This document shows positions 40,138-49,675 of a stretch of DNA of 64,000 nucleotides, one piece after another. Both the position numbers and the translations under genes were made by a program. This DNA comes from Atopobiaceae bacterium. GTDB lineage: Bacteria; Actinomycetota; Coriobacteriia; Coriobacteriales; Atopobiaceae. The stretch lies in assembly GCA_022655215.1 (NCBI GenBank), contig JALCUE010000002.1, positions 186,001 through 250,000 on the forward strand, in the 5' to 3' direction. How positions within the stretch are numbered: position 1 is the first letter of the stretch; the number at the start of each line of letters is the position of its first letter. The notes below the pieces were generated by a model. It was given only the letters and a program-made list of their open reading frames with translations, ran no database searches and was not told the DNA's origin.

Positions 40138-41357
40138 ACCCTGTCGTCGTCATCCCCACCTACTGGTGCAAGTCGGAGGGGCAGGAGGGCGCGTACGACC
40201 ACGCCACCCCGCTCGACAAGCCCCGCCCCGAGCTCGAGACCTGCCTGTCCTCGCTCGAGGGCGTGCGAGGCGTCATGCGCGTGGTGGTCCTGCTCGTGGC
40301 GCCGCCGGCCTGCGAGGATGGCGCACGTGCCCGTGTCAACGCGGTCTGCGCGTCGCATCCGCGCTTGAACCCGCTGGTGATAGGACATCCCGAGGCAGTG
40401 CTCGTGAGGGGTGCCACCTCGGCCATCTCGCCGGGCATGGCGGGGGAGACCGTGTCGCTGCGGGGTTATGGGGCCATCCGCAACATGGGGCTCGCCGTGG
40501 CGGCGGTCCTGGGTCATGACGTCGTGGTGTTCATGGACGACGACGAGGTCGCCCTCGACCCCGAGTTCCTCGTCGACGGCGTCTACGGCCTGGGCCGGAT
40601 GACGAGGCAGGACCTCCCCATCCTCGCCAAGAGCGGCTACTTCATCGACCGCTCGGACTCGCCTCTGGCCGACGAGTCGCATGCTGCCTGGCAGGACAAG
40701 GCGTGGACGAAGCGCTCCGAGTTCAACGCCTGGATGAGGAGGGCGCTCTCCTCCACGCGCATCTCGAGGTCGAACTACGTCTGCGGTGGCTGCATGGCCA
40801 TCCACGCCGAGGCGTTCACGCGCGTCGCGTTCGACCCGTGGATCACCCGCGGCGAGGACCTCGACTACCTCTTCGACCTCCGCATGAACGGGCTCGACGT
40901 CTGGTTCGACAACGCCTGGCGCGTGCGCCACATGCCCCCGCCCTCGGCGAGTGCCCCCGCCCGCTTCCTCCAGGACGTCTATCGCTGGGTGTATGAGAGC
41001 AGGAAGCTCGAGGACGCCGGCGGCCGCATCGGCCTGCACAAGGTCACGCCGGAGTCGCTCATGCCCTATCCCGGCCCGTGGATCGCTCCGTCCGTGCGCA
41101 AGCGGATCTCGCGCACGGCACGTGCCCGTGCCTTCGCGGAACCCGAGCACGGCGCGTACCTCGACATCTGGATCCATGGGCTCAAGGAGGCCGACCATTA
41201 CGCGGACGAGGTGGGTACCTCCTACCTCTCGTTCCAGTCGTTCTGGCCTCGTCTCATGGAGAGCCTCTGGGACGACAAGGCCCTGGCCGAGAGGCTCCTG
41301 GGCATGGGGACGCCTGCCGGCAGGGGCTCTTCGACGGGCGAGGGGACCGCTCGATGA
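40134..41357 (+). CDS. Glycosyltransferase family 2-like protein
   Basis: 407 aa from a GTG overlapping the QueT stop. GT-A features: an N-terminal VVVIPTYWCK strand, the metal/nucleotide-sugar motif FMDDDEVALDPEF (about 138-150), CGGCMAIHAEAF and the acceptor-side RGEDLDYLFDL. No membrane helix, so cytoplasmic. The acceptor is unknown. Its stop overlaps the LytS-type kinase start (ATGA), unusual context for a glycosyltransferase and suggesting coupled expression. Confidence 0.82.
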   Translation: MNPVVVIPTYWCKSEGQEGAYDHATPLDKPRPELETCLSSLEGVRGVMRVVVLLVAPPACEDGARARVNAVCASHPRLNPLVIGHPEAVLVRGATSAISPGMAGETVSLRGYGAIRNMGLAVAAVLGHDVVVFMDDDEVALDPEFLVDGVYGLGRMTRQDLPILAKSGYFIDRSDSPLADESHAAWQDKAWTKRSEFNAWMRRALSSTRISRSNYVCGGCMAIHAEAFTRVAFDPWITRGEDLDYLFDLRMNGLDVWFDNAWRVRHMPPPSASAPARFLQDVYRWVYESRKLEDAGGRIGLHKVTPESLMPYPGPWIAPSVRKRISRTARARAFAEPEHGAYLDIWIHGLKEADHYADEVGTSYLSFQSFWPRLMESLWDDKALAERLLGMGTPAGRGSSTGEGTAR

Positions 41358-42679
41358 GCTGGATTCGCGAGCATCTCGGCTTCGTGTTCGGGGCGGTCGT
41401 CGTGACCGGTGCCCTGGCGCTGCTCGCCCTCATCGTGGGGTCGGTGGTGTGGGGTTGGATTCCCGTCGCGGTCATCTCCGCGGCGGCGCTGGTCCTGCTT
41501 GTGGTGCTGGGCGGTTCCGCCCTGGTGCTTCCCGACAGCCTCAGGTCCCAGGCGACCGAGCGCACCCTTCGGACGGCCTCGTCCACGCTCGACCGCATGC
41601 GCTCCGGCCTCACCCAGGACAACTGCCGCGCCGTCTGCCAGCTCCTCCTGCCCGAGACCAAGGCCATCGCCGTGGCCATGACCGACCGCGAGGACGTGCT
41701 GGCCTATGTGGGCGACCTCGAGAACGACTTCCCGCCGGGCAGCCCCATCCACACCCCGGCCACGCGCGAGGTGCTCGAGAGCGGTCGCATGGAGACGTTC
41801 ACCGCCATCCCAACCGAGGCGCAGGCACGCCATGCCGACGCGCACCACGTGACCCCGGACGTCGTGCCGGCGGGCATCGTCGTCCCCCTCGTGGTCAAGG
41901 AGGAGACGGTGGGGACGATCAAGTTCTACTACGGCAGCCGTCGCGACATCGATCGCACCCAGCTGGCCATCGCCCGCGGGTTCGGAGAGCTCCTCTCCAC
42001 GCAGCTCTCCAGCTATGAGCTCGAGCGCCAGGCCGAGCTCACGGCACGTGCGGAGGTCAAGGCCCTCCAGGCCCAGATCAACCCCCACTTCCTGTTCAAC
42101 ACCATCAACACCATCGCCTCGCTCACGCGCACCGACCCGGCACGTGCCAGGAACCTCCTGCGCGAGTTCGCCGTCTTCTATCGCCAGACCCTCGAGAACT
42201 CCGAGAGCCGCATCCCGCTCTCGCGCGAGCTGGAGCAGACCAGGCGCTATCTCACCTTCGAGCACGCCCGCTTCGGCGAGGACCGCATCATCGAGGCCGA
42301 GAACGTGGACGAGGGATGCGAGGAGGTCCTCGTCCCCGCCTTCATCATCCAGCCCATCGTCGAGAACTCCGTGCGGCATGCCATGCGTGAGGAGGGACCG
42401 CTCCACATCGACATCCACGTGGCCGTGGACGGTGACGACGTCTGCATCGCCGTGGCCGATGACGGGCTGGGGATGGATGAGGCCTGTGCCGCCGCCCTTC
42501 TCGACGGCTCCGCCAAGCCTGCCAGCGGGAGTCCGAAAGGCACAGGTATCGCGCTCAGGAATGTTGCGGAGAGACTCGAAAGGTTCTATGGTTTTGACTC
42601 AGGCGTCGACATCGTGTCGAAGCCGGGAGAGGGCACCTGTGTCACGCTGAGACTCGCTCACGCCGCGGCCGCGTCCTGA
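41354..42679 (+). CDS. LytS-type sensor histidine kinase with GAF domain
   Basis: 441 aa. Two N-terminal membrane helices (about 9-56), a GAF-like domain (about 70-215: TKAIAVAMTDREDVLAYVGD, VPLVVKEETVGTIKFYY), then a His_kinase domain with LQAQINPHFLFNTINTI (H245) and an ATPase domain with FIIQPIVENSVRHAM and ADDGLGM...GTGIALRNVAERL. It lacks the multi-helix 5TM-LYT region of classical LytS. It signals to the LytTR regulator immediately downstream. Starts by ATGA overlap with the glycosyltransferase. Confidence 0.92.
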   Translation: MSWIREHLGFVFGAVVVTGALALLALIVGSVVWGWIPVAVISAAALVLLVVLGGSALVLPDSLRSQATERTLRTASSTLDRMRSGLTQDNCRAVCQLLLPETKAIAVAMTDREDVLAYVGDLENDFPPGSPIHTPATREVLESGRMETFTAIPTEAQARHADAHHVTPDVVPAGIVVPLVVKEETVGTIKFYYGSRRDIDRTQLAIARGFGELLSTQLSSYELERQAELTARAEVKALQAQINPHFLFNTINTIASLTRTDPARARNLLREFAVFYRQTLENSESRIPLSRELEQTRRYLTFEHARFGEDRIIEAENVDEGCEEVLVPAFIIQPIVENSVRHAMREEGPLHIDIHVAVDGDDVCIAVADDGLGMDEACAAALLDGSAKPASGSPKGTGIALRNVAERLERFYGFDSGVDIVSKPGEGTCVTLRLAHAAAAS

Positions 42680-42766
42680 GGGGCTGGCATGTCCGGCGCG
42701 AGGGTTCACGTTCGCTGAAGATTGGTCGATCATCGTCCGCGAGGACGGTGGGAGGTTGGTGATTCG

Positions 42767-43486
42767 ATGCTGCACGCCATGATCGTCGACGACGAGGCCC
42801 CGGCTCGCTCCGAGCTCAAGTACCTCCTCGAGGAGACCGGACGGGTGGATGCCGTCACCGAGGCATCGAGCGCGCGCGAGGCGGTCGAGAAGCTCATGGA
42901 GGGCCGTCCCGACGTGCTCTTCCTGGACGTCTCCATGCCCAAGACCAATGGCATGCAGCTCGCCGAGGCACTCCACAAGCTCAAGAACCCGCCCGCGGTG
43001 GTGTTCGTCACCGCCTACAGCGAGTACGCCCTCGAGGCGTTCGACGTGGACGCGGTCGACTATCTCATGAAGCCCGTGGAGACCGATCGTCTGGAGAAGG
43101 CCCTGGACAAGGTCCAGGCCCGCACCAAGCCCTCGGCCCCCGCGCACACCTCCGTGGAGCGCATCCCGGTGGAGAAGAGCGGCCGCAAGGTCCTCGTCCC
43201 CATCGACCAGATCCGTTACATCGAGGCCAAGGACGACTACTCCTGCATCTACACGGACACGGACCGCTACCTGTCCACGATCTCGCTGGCCCAGCTCGAG
43301 AGCAAGCTGTCCCCGCACGGCTTCTTCCGCGTGCACCGCGGCTACATCGTCAACCTCGAGTACGTCGAGGACGTCGAGGTTGTCTCGAGCGGGATCCTGC
43401 AGCTGGGCATCAACGGCATCGAGGGCAAGAAGATCTCGGTGTCGCGCCGTCGTGTGGTGCAGCTGAAGCGGGCCCTGGGACTCTAG
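42767..43486 (+). CDS. LytTR-family response regulator
   Basis: 239 aa from the ATG at 42767, with GGGAGG upstream. Receiver domain with DDE (8-10), phospho-acceptor D54 in FLDVSMP and K in LMKPVE. The C-terminal LytTR DNA-binding domain (about 140-239) shows IRYIEAKDDYSCIYT and FFRVHRGYIVNL. Partner of the preceding LytS-like kinase. LytTR systems often control cell-wall, autolysis or pyruvate-uptake genes; its targets here are unknown. Confidence 0.93.
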   Translation: MLHAMIVDDEAPARSELKYLLEETGRVDAVTEASSAREAVEKLMEGRPDVLFLDVSMPKTNGMQLAEALHKLKNPPAVVFVTAYSEYALEAFDVDAVDYLMKPVETDRLEKALDKVQARTKPSAPAHTSVERIPVEKSGRKVLVPIDQIRYIEAKDDYSCIYTDTDRYLSTISLAQLESKLSPHGFFRVHRGYIVNLEYVEDVEVVSSGILQLGINGIEGKKISVSRRRVVQLKRALGL

Positions 43487-43508
43487 GGCCGAGGGACGGG
43501 GGCGACGG

Positions 43509-44027
43509 ATGGCAACCACGAGGGTCGACGTCATCTCCGACACGCACGGTCGTCTCAGCCCGGAGCTGCTCGACCAACTCTCCGGGGCCGACGTCATCGT
43601 GCATGCCGGTGACATCTGCAGCCGCTCCGACTACGAGACCCTGCGCGGCATCGCCGAGTGCCATCTCTGTCTGGGAAACAACGACTGGGGCTATGACTAC
43701 GACCCGTCGGTCAAGAAGGTCATCCACTTCTACGTGGAGGGACTCCTCTTCTGTGTGTCCCACTACCGCGAGAAGGTGGAGGGCGAACGGTTCGACGTGG
43801 GCGTGTGCGGCCACACGCACTCTCCGTTCGTGAAGGAGATGCCCGAGGGCGGCTTCCTCATGAACCCGGGCTCGACCACCTTCCCGCGCACGGCCATGGG
43901 CCCCACCATGGGACGCGTCACGATAGAGGACGGCGGCGTCGCGGATGTCGAGATAGTCCGTCTTTTCCCCGAGGATGGTACCGCCGCCGCACGCGACGAC
44001 GAGGGCCGCCGTCACTGGTGGGGCTAG
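43509..44027 (+). CDS. YfcE/MJ0936-type metallophosphoesterase
   Basis: 172 aa, the usual size. It carries the calcineurin-like metal ligands in order: ISDTHG (D, H), HAGDI (D), LGNND (N), SHYRE and CGHTHSP (H, H). Family members are small phosphodiesterases of uncertain physiological substrate. It starts 22 bases after the LytTR gene and could be the last gene of that operon. Confidence 0.9.
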   Translation: MATTRVDVISDTHGRLSPELLDQLSGADVIVHAGDICSRSDYETLRGIAECHLCLGNNDWGYDYDPSVKKVIHFYVEGLLFCVSHYREKVEGERFDVGVCGHTHSPFVKEMPEGGFLMNPGSTTFPRTAMGPTMGRVTIEDGGVADVEIVRLFPEDGTAAARDDEGRRHWWG

Positions 44028-44207
44028 GAGGCCGATCCGTCGGCTCATGTCGGCTCAGCCGTCGATGGGACAGACCTTCATGCCTCCTGATGACATTCTG
44101 CTAGGATGTCTTCAACACACGTGCTGAAATGTGTCGCGTCTTTCGCAGGACGTACGCTTGCAACGTCGCCCACGCCAGAGATCGCGCGCTGGATGAAGGG
44201 TCCGCTC
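44028..44207. other. Intergenic region before the first ricin-repeat gene
   Basis: 180 bases. A longer in-frame ATG at 44106 exists but has no ribosome site. No clear terminator or promoter motif is visible apart from a modest AT-rich stretch at 44085-44130. Confidence 0.4.
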
Positions 44208-46994
44208 ATGGGGGAGCACTACTGGAAGCCTCGCGATGCGAGGAAGATCGTCGTCTCGGCGGGGCTCTGCGCCGCCCTGTTCGGGCTGCCGTCCGTCGCC
44301 TATGCGGCCGACGCAGGCGTGATGCCCACGGCCGTCGAGCAGACGCAGGTTGCCGCCACTGATGCCGCCACCGCGGACAAGGCCGTCTCCACGACCCCCG
44401 TCGCCGACGAGGGCAAGGCGGGCGCGAACACCGGCGAGGCCGACTCGACCACCACCGGCGACGCGACCGACAAGACCGACACGGCTGCTGGTGACGCGAC
44501 CGACAAGACCGACGCGTCCACGGGAGACACCGCCACCACCGACAAGGCCGGCACGACCGGCACGACCACCGGCGACACGACCGGCAAGACGGATTCGGCT
44601 GCTACCACCGGCGGCACCGGGAAGACCGATCCTGCCGCGACCACGCAGGGCGCCACGACCCCCGAGCACTCCACGGTCGACGAGGGCACCTACGTCATCG
44701 AGGGCGGCACCAACGTCACCCAGGTGCTTGACGTCGCCAATGGCAAGAAGACCAACGGCACCAACGTCCAGACCTTCACCTCCAACATGACGAACGCCCA
44801 GAAGTGGACCATCAAGGCCGATGGTGACACCGGCTACTACACCATCGGGCTCTACGGCACCAACAAGGTCCTCGACGTGAGGAACGGCAAATCCGATAAC
44901 GGCACGAACGTCCAGGTCTACGAGAAGAACGGTTCCGACGCGCAGCGCTGGCTCTTCGTCAGGGACGAGAAGAGCGGTTACTACAAGCTCGTCTCCGCGC
45001 TGGCCGGCGACAAGGTCCTCGACGTGGCCGGGGGCGGCAAGGGGGACGGGACCAACGTCCAGATCTACGCCGGGAACGGCACCTCGTCCCAGCTCTTCAA
45101 CCTCATCCTCGTGATCGACTCCACGGGCAAGACCGTCGTGGCGGCCCCCGGCGCGCAGATCGCCGCCGGCGACGGCTCCTATGCCGTCGTGTCCGGAAAG
45201 AACTCCGGCTACTCTCTCGACGTCGTGGGTGGTTCTACCAACAATGGTACGAACGTCCAGATTTATCAGGGCAACCAGTCGAACGCGCAGCGCTACTACT
45301 TCAAGTACGATGGCAAGGGCTACTACACCATCGGCGTGACCGGGACGGGAAAGGTCCTCGACGCGGCCTACGGCAATGTCGTCCCCACCACCAACGTGTG
45401 GCAGTACATATCCAACGGCTCGGACGCCCAGAAGTGGGCTGCCGTGTACAACAGCGCTGATGGTACCTACTCCTTCGTGAACAAGGCGACCTCGCTGTAT
45501 CTCGACATCAGTGGCGGCAAGGTCGTCAACGGCAGCAACGTCCAGCTCTACTTCGGCAATGGCACCGCCGCCCAGAGGTTCAAGCTGAGCGCCACCAACG
45601 CATACAAGGACGACATCTATTCCATCCACAGCTTCACGAACTCGGGTAAGGCGCTCGATGTCACGGGTGGGTCGTCCAATAGCGGCACGGGCATCCAGCT
45701 CTATACATATGACGGTGTCCTTGCCCAGAAGTATCAGCTCCAAAGCATCGCTGGGACGTCCAACGAGTACCGGATCCGCACCGCCGCCTCCGGCGGTTGG
45801 CTCACGGTCTCGAACGCCGCGGCCGGGACGCGGGTGACGCAGGTCGGCAAGGGGAGCGACACCGCCACCGCCGCCAACACGTGGGTCGCGGTCTGGAACG
45901 GAACGTACCTCTCGTTCATGAACAAGCTCTCCGGCCTCGTCATGGAGGTCGCAGGCAACGATATGGCGAACGGGACCAAGATCTCCACGTATGAGATGAA
46001 CGGTACCGATGCCCAGCACTTCTACATGACGGCCGACCAGCTCATCAACAACGGCTGCTACATCATCAAGTCAAAGCTCGGCACCGTGGTCGACGTCAGC
46101 GGTGGCTCGTTCGATAACGGAGCGAACATCCAGGCCTGGGGAGACAACGGCACCAACTCGCAGAAGTTCTTCATCACCTGGACCTCGGGCGGATACGTGA
46201 TCACGAACGTGCAATCCGACAAGTCACTCGACGTCACGAACTGGTCCAAGGCCGACGGCGCCAACGTCCAGCAGTACGACACGAACGGGTCAACGGCACA
46301 GGGCTGGAAGGCCGCGATCGTCGACGGCGGTTACCTCGTCCTCGCCAACGTCAACTCCGGCAAGATGCTCGAGATCGCGGGTGGCAACAGGTCCGCGGGT
46401 GCGAACATCCAGCAGTACAAGGAGAACGACACGGACGCGCAGGAATGGAAGATGATCCTGACCCAGATCTACGGTTGGATCGTTCGCCCGAACTCCTACA
46501 CGTTCTACTATCACGACGGCAGCTCGACTGGTTTCTCGAGCGCCTCGTATGGTGCGTGGAATAGGATCAGCACGTGGGGGAGCAACTCAAACTACCTGAT
46601 CTGCATTGACCAGGATGCTTGCAGGACCTTGGTGTTCTCTGGCAGCGCCAACCATTGGGAGCCCAAATTCGACTGGCTGACAGGAGTCGGTTCTCCGTCG
46701 CTGGGGCTCACCTTCACGGGAACGAGCACCATCTTTGACAAGTACTACACGATGGATGCGGGACCGAAGGAGTACTTCGCATGCAAGTTCTATGACAATG
46801 GCCTCGACCCCATGGGCTATGGTCAGTGCTTCCACTCGGTCCTTTATTGGGACGAGCTGTATGGTCCTGTGTATGACGGTAGCCTTGGCGTCCGTGTCTC
46901 GCACGGCTGCTGCCGGCTCGCTACGGAGAATGCTCGCTGGATGTACTACAACATCCCCCTGGGCACGCTCGTCTATAGCTATCGGTTTACATAG
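44208..46994 (+). CDS. Secreted L,D-transpeptidase (YkuD) with twelve ricin-type repeats
   Basis: 928 aa from the ATG at 44208 (AAGGG upstream), which gives a signal peptide cleaved near VAYA-AD (about 34). A Thr/Asp/Lys-rich linker of about 110 residues follows. Then come 12 repeats of about 47 residues of the type K.LDV..GK..NGTNVQ.Y..NG..AQ.W, i.e. four beta-trefoil (ricin B) modules. The C-terminal about 165 residues are a YkuD domain with GQCFHS and the catalytic SHGCCRLA (Cys901). It should form 3-3 crosslinks or anchor polymers in peptidoglycan while the repeats bind glycans. Its 3' end overlaps the convergent YfhO gene by 16 bases. Confidence 0.88.
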   Translation: MGEHYWKPRDARKIVVSAGLCAALFGLPSVAYAADAGVMPTAVEQTQVAATDAATADKAVSTTPVADEGKAGANTGEADSTTTGDATDKTDTAAGDATDKTDASTGDTATTDKAGTTGTTTGDTTGKTDSAATTGGTGKTDPAATTQGATTPEHSTVDEGTYVIEGGTNVTQVLDVANGKKTNGTNVQTFTSNMTNAQKWTIKADGDTGYYTIGLYGTNKVLDVRNGKSDNGTNVQVYEKNGSDAQRWLFVRDEKSGYYKLVSALAGDKVLDVAGGGKGDGTNVQIYAGNGTSSQLFNLILVIDSTGKTVVAAPGAQIAAGDGSYAVVSGKNSGYSLDVVGGSTNNGTNVQIYQGNQSNAQRYYFKYDGKGYYTIGVTGTGKVLDAAYGNVVPTTNVWQYISNGSDAQKWAAVYNSADGTYSFVNKATSLYLDISGGKVVNGSNVQLYFGNGTAAQRFKLSATNAYKDDIYSIHSFTNSGKALDVTGGSSNSGTGIQLYTYDGVLAQKYQLQSIAGTSNEYRIRTAASGGWLTVSNAAAGTRVTQVGKGSDTATAANTWVAVWNGTYLSFMNKLSGLVMEVAGNDMANGTKISTYEMNGTDAQHFYMTADQLINNGCYIIKSKLGTVVDVSGGSFDNGANIQAWGDNGTNSQKFFITWTSGGYVITNVQSDKSLDVTNWSKADGANVQQYDTNGSTAQGWKAAIVDGGYLVLANVNSGKMLEIAGGNRSAGANIQQYKENDTDAQEWKMILTQIYGWIVRPNSYTFYYHDGSSTGFSSASYGAWNRISTWGSNSNYLICIDQDACRTLVFSGSANHWEPKFDWLTGVGSPSLGLTFTGTSTIFDKYYTMDAGPKEYFACKFYDNGLDPMGYGQCFHSVLYWDELYGPVYDGSLGVRVSHGCCRLATENARWMYYNIPLGTLVYSYRFT
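44690..46455 (+). repeat. Twelve ricin-type protein repeats (first copy)
   Basis: About 140-150 bases per unit, with recurring gcaccaacgtccag-type DNA. The eighth unit has lost most consensus residues (SGGWLTVSNAAAG). Confidence 0.85.
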
Positions 46995-49456
46995 GATTTG
47001 GGTCGAGCGGCATCATCCGATGACCTCTCTGCCCTTTTCGTCAGGAGACACCCAAGGATGGTGAGTACGACCCCTGCGCCGCAGAGGAGCGCTCCCGGCA
47101 TGATGCCGACGGGCGAATAGCATGCCTTGATCTCATGCGTTCCCGATGCCATGACGAAACCCGTGAACCCGTAATCGGCCCTAAAGGTCTCGACCTGCAC
47201 GCCATCGACGCAGACCGTCCAACCTGACGTGTACGGTATCGATAGACAAACGACCGAGTCGCCTGACGTGCTCACCTGGCCATCTATATCGGAACAACCT
47301 GATAGTGTGAACTCTGACGAGGACGAGACGTCCTCGTCAGAGAGGGGAAGATCATCGGCAACCCCGTCCGGGACGATTATCGAGTCGGTCAACAACGCTC
47401 GTCGGTCCTCGGTGCTTGGGAGCGAGTCGGACTCGCTTTCGGTGACGACGGACGAGCTGATGGTGGCGAGCGAGGGCTGGTTCTTGCTGCGATAGATGTA
47501 TATGTCGTCGACCTTCGTCAGGAGCTCACACCAGGAGTACGTGAGGGGCTCTCTGGAGAGGACGTACTTCACGTCTAGCAAGGTTGCTATCTCGGGCTGG
47601 TCCGGAGCGTTGACGAAGGACTGGTACGTCGAATCGCCATTGAGCGCCTCGGGCCAGAGCGCTCTGTAGAAATCAGCTACATCGCTGTCGAGCGTGGAGT
47701 TGTACGAGGAAACCCCAGGATAGTTCTCGATGAGTGAGTCTTCGAGCCGGCACCAGTCAGAATACGTCTTCTCGACTCGGTAGAAGGAGTCGTCCTGGGA
47801 CCTGATGTACTCCAAGGCCGCTTCGGTATCCGATGCGTGATTCGGCTGCGTCGCGTCGGGGAAGTCGGCCGCCGTGCAGGTCGTCCGCCTGTTGGTCGTC
47901 ATATAGTCATCGACTATTGACGACGAGACGATCAGCGCGCAGGCCGTAATGATGGCGATGGCCTTTCCTGTACCCGTCTTCGGCAACACGAACAGGGCGG
48001 TGACGATGAGCACGACAGCCAAATAGAAGAAGCACTCCCATGAACCGTTGACCGTGTTGGCAAGCGACCAGACGACGGCCAATACGGTCAGGGCGGAGGC
48101 GAGGAGAAGGGGTGCGATGGCGGTCTTTCCAGCGAGGAGGCGCTTCTCAAGGCCAATCGACATCGCGATGCAGACGGGGGCGGCGATGCAGAACGAGCTT
48201 CGGTACTTGGGCGCGACGAATAGGTTGGACAAGGATGGGAGGAAGTAGTTCACGCAATAGAGGACGATAAGACCGGTCGCAACGAGGGCCAGCGCCTTAG
48301 CACGTCTGTCCGCATCGGTGAGAAGCCAATGATAGAACTGGGAGAGAAGTATGAGGGCGCCAGCAGAGAACCCGAGCTGAATGAACTCATAGACGTTGAC
48401 ATATGCGAACTGGCTGGTCGCGGGAATGATGCTTTCTGGAATGTCCTGCCCGCTGCTGATCAAGCTGTTGCCCAGCAGTCGGCTTGCAATGGCGGGAAGC
48501 CACTTGAGCGGGACGAATTCCAAGAGGGACCCCAGTGATGGGGAACCTCCTCCTGAAAGGCGGGAGGACTCCCCGAGCAGGAGAGAGGCATATGGAACGA
48601 GCACGAGACAGGAAAGCAGAATTCCGCATATGACAGGTGCCGCCAGGGGCAGGAAGGTCTTGAGGAAAGAGGTGGATGAGTCTAGCGAGGAGAGATAGGC
48701 GGACCTCAGGATCGCATATACGGCGCAGAATAGAAGAACCATGAAGCCGACATAGGCGCTCATGATGAGGGATATGGCAGTGCAGACGCATATGCCTAGG
48801 AATCGCGGCGTGCTTCTCCGTTCCAAGGAGGATTCGATGAGAACGAGCATGAGTGTCGACAGCACGAAGGTCGTTCCCAACCAGTAATGCTGTCCCCACA
48901 GGGACAGAAATCCGCAGAATGCATAGATGAGCGACCCGAAGACTCTTGCCAACGGGATCTGGCAGTGTCGCTTGAGAAGGAGATCGAAGAGAAGCCCGCA
49001 CAGCACGATCTTGATTGACTGGACGAAAACCAGAATCAGGCTGAGGGACGAATCTCCGAAGAGCAATCCAAGGGGGACGAGGATGAGGTTGAATGGATCG
49101 AAGGCCCATGACTGGTAGGACATGAAGCTGTTTCCCAATCCGTACTGGAAGTTCCAGGCCCCGAAGGTTCCTTCACGGATGCTGTCGATCATATTCAGAT
49201 AAAAGGGGACGTACTGCTCGACGGTGTCCGACCCCACATCCCTGTAGGCAAAGCGGGATGAGCCAAACAGGAAGGCCCCATAGACGAAGAGGATCCCAAG
49301 GACCAGCGCGACGAGGAGGGTGAGGACCTCATGACCTGAGGGGGAGCTCGACCTCTGCGTGAGTTCTTTTGAGATACCCGTTCGGACCAACGCGATCACA
49401 AGACAGACAGCAAGCGCGGCGATAGCGGCGAGATATACAAGACGCAACAAGGACAC
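46979..49456 (-). CDS. YfhO-family membrane glycosyltransferase (GT-C)
   Basis: 825 aa. About 12-14 hydrophobic helices; the first external loop carries RDVGSDTVEQYVPFYL, the acidic site typical of YfhO (PF09586) GT-C enzymes. A large extracytoplasmic domain (about 540-790) with YNSTLDSDVADFY and LLDVKYVLSREPL precedes a final helix and basic tail (TKRAERSSDDAARPK). In Bacillus and Listeria, YfhO proteins move sugars from undecaprenyl phosphate onto lipoteichoic or related polymers with a CsbB/GtrB synthase. A GtrB-like gene lies in the divergent operon. Less GC-biased codons than flanking genes. Confidence 0.87.
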   Translation of the reverse strand: MSLLRLVYLAAIAALAVCLVIALVRTGISKELTQRSSSPSGHEVLTLLVALVLGILFVYGAFLFGSSRFAYRDVGSDTVEQYVPFYLNMIDSIREGTFGAWNFQYGLGNSFMSYQSWAFDPFNLILVPLGLLFGDSSLSLILVFVQSIKIVLCGLLFDLLLKRHCQIPLARVFGSLIYAFCGFLSLWGQHYWLGTTFVLSTLMLVLIESSLERRSTPRFLGICVCTAISLIMSAYVGFMVLLFCAVYAILRSAYLSSLDSSTSFLKTFLPLAAPVICGILLSCLVLVPYASLLLGESSRLSGGGSPSLGSLLEFVPLKWLPAIASRLLGNSLISSGQDIPESIIPATSQFAYVNVYEFIQLGFSAGALILLSQFYHWLLTDADRRAKALALVATGLIVLYCVNYFLPSLSNLFVAPKYRSSFCIAAPVCIAMSIGLEKRLLAGKTAIAPLLLASALTVLAVVWSLANTVNGSWECFFYLAVVLIVTALFVLPKTGTGKAIAIITACALIVSSSIVDDYMTTNRRTTCTAADFPDATQPNHASDTEAALEYIRSQDDSFYRVEKTYSDWCRLEDSLIENYPGVSSYNSTLDSDVADFYRALWPEALNGDSTYQSFVNAPDQPEIATLLDVKYVLSREPLTYSWCELLTKVDDIYIYRSKNQPSLATISSSVVTESESDSLPSTEDRRALLTDSIIVPDGVADDLPLSDEDVSSSSEFTLSGCSDIDGQVSTSGDSVVCLSIPYTSGWTVCVDGVQVETFRADYGFTGFVMASGTHEIKACYSPVGIMPGALLCGAGVVLTILGCLLTKRAERSSDDAARPKSYVNR

Positions 49457-49675
49457 TCGTCTCCTTGGGTATGAGGGCGAAGCAAGTGGTCAAGGTTCTG
49501 CGAATCAGGGGGTTCTTCTCAGAGTGCGTTCTAGAATAGTATGCAGCAACGCCTTCCTGCAGGGCGGCCTTTCGAGACAATTAGACTAAGATGGCTCATT
49601 ATATGGGTCGTCTCGGCATACGCCAGACTAGAGCACCCGCTTCGCGACATCGGTATCGATGAGGGGACATACAGG
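49457..49675. promoter_or_regulatory. Divergent promoter region of the glycopolymer locus
   Basis: About 220 bases between the YfhO start and the ATP-grasp start, with a locally AT-rich part (agaatagtatgc near 49530). An ATG at 49541 opens a 45-codon N-terminal extension of the ATP-grasp gene but uses many rare codons (CTA, AGA, ATA) and has no ribosome site. Confidence 0.4.

Noticed and set aside
44106-44207. Longer start for the first ricin-repeat protein
   Set aside because: It would place about 34 residues before the signal peptide and lacks a Shine-Dalgarno sequence.
49541-49675. N-terminal extension of the first ATP-grasp protein
   Set aside because: No ribosome site and many rare codons; the later ATG is preferred, though the longer form cannot be excluded.
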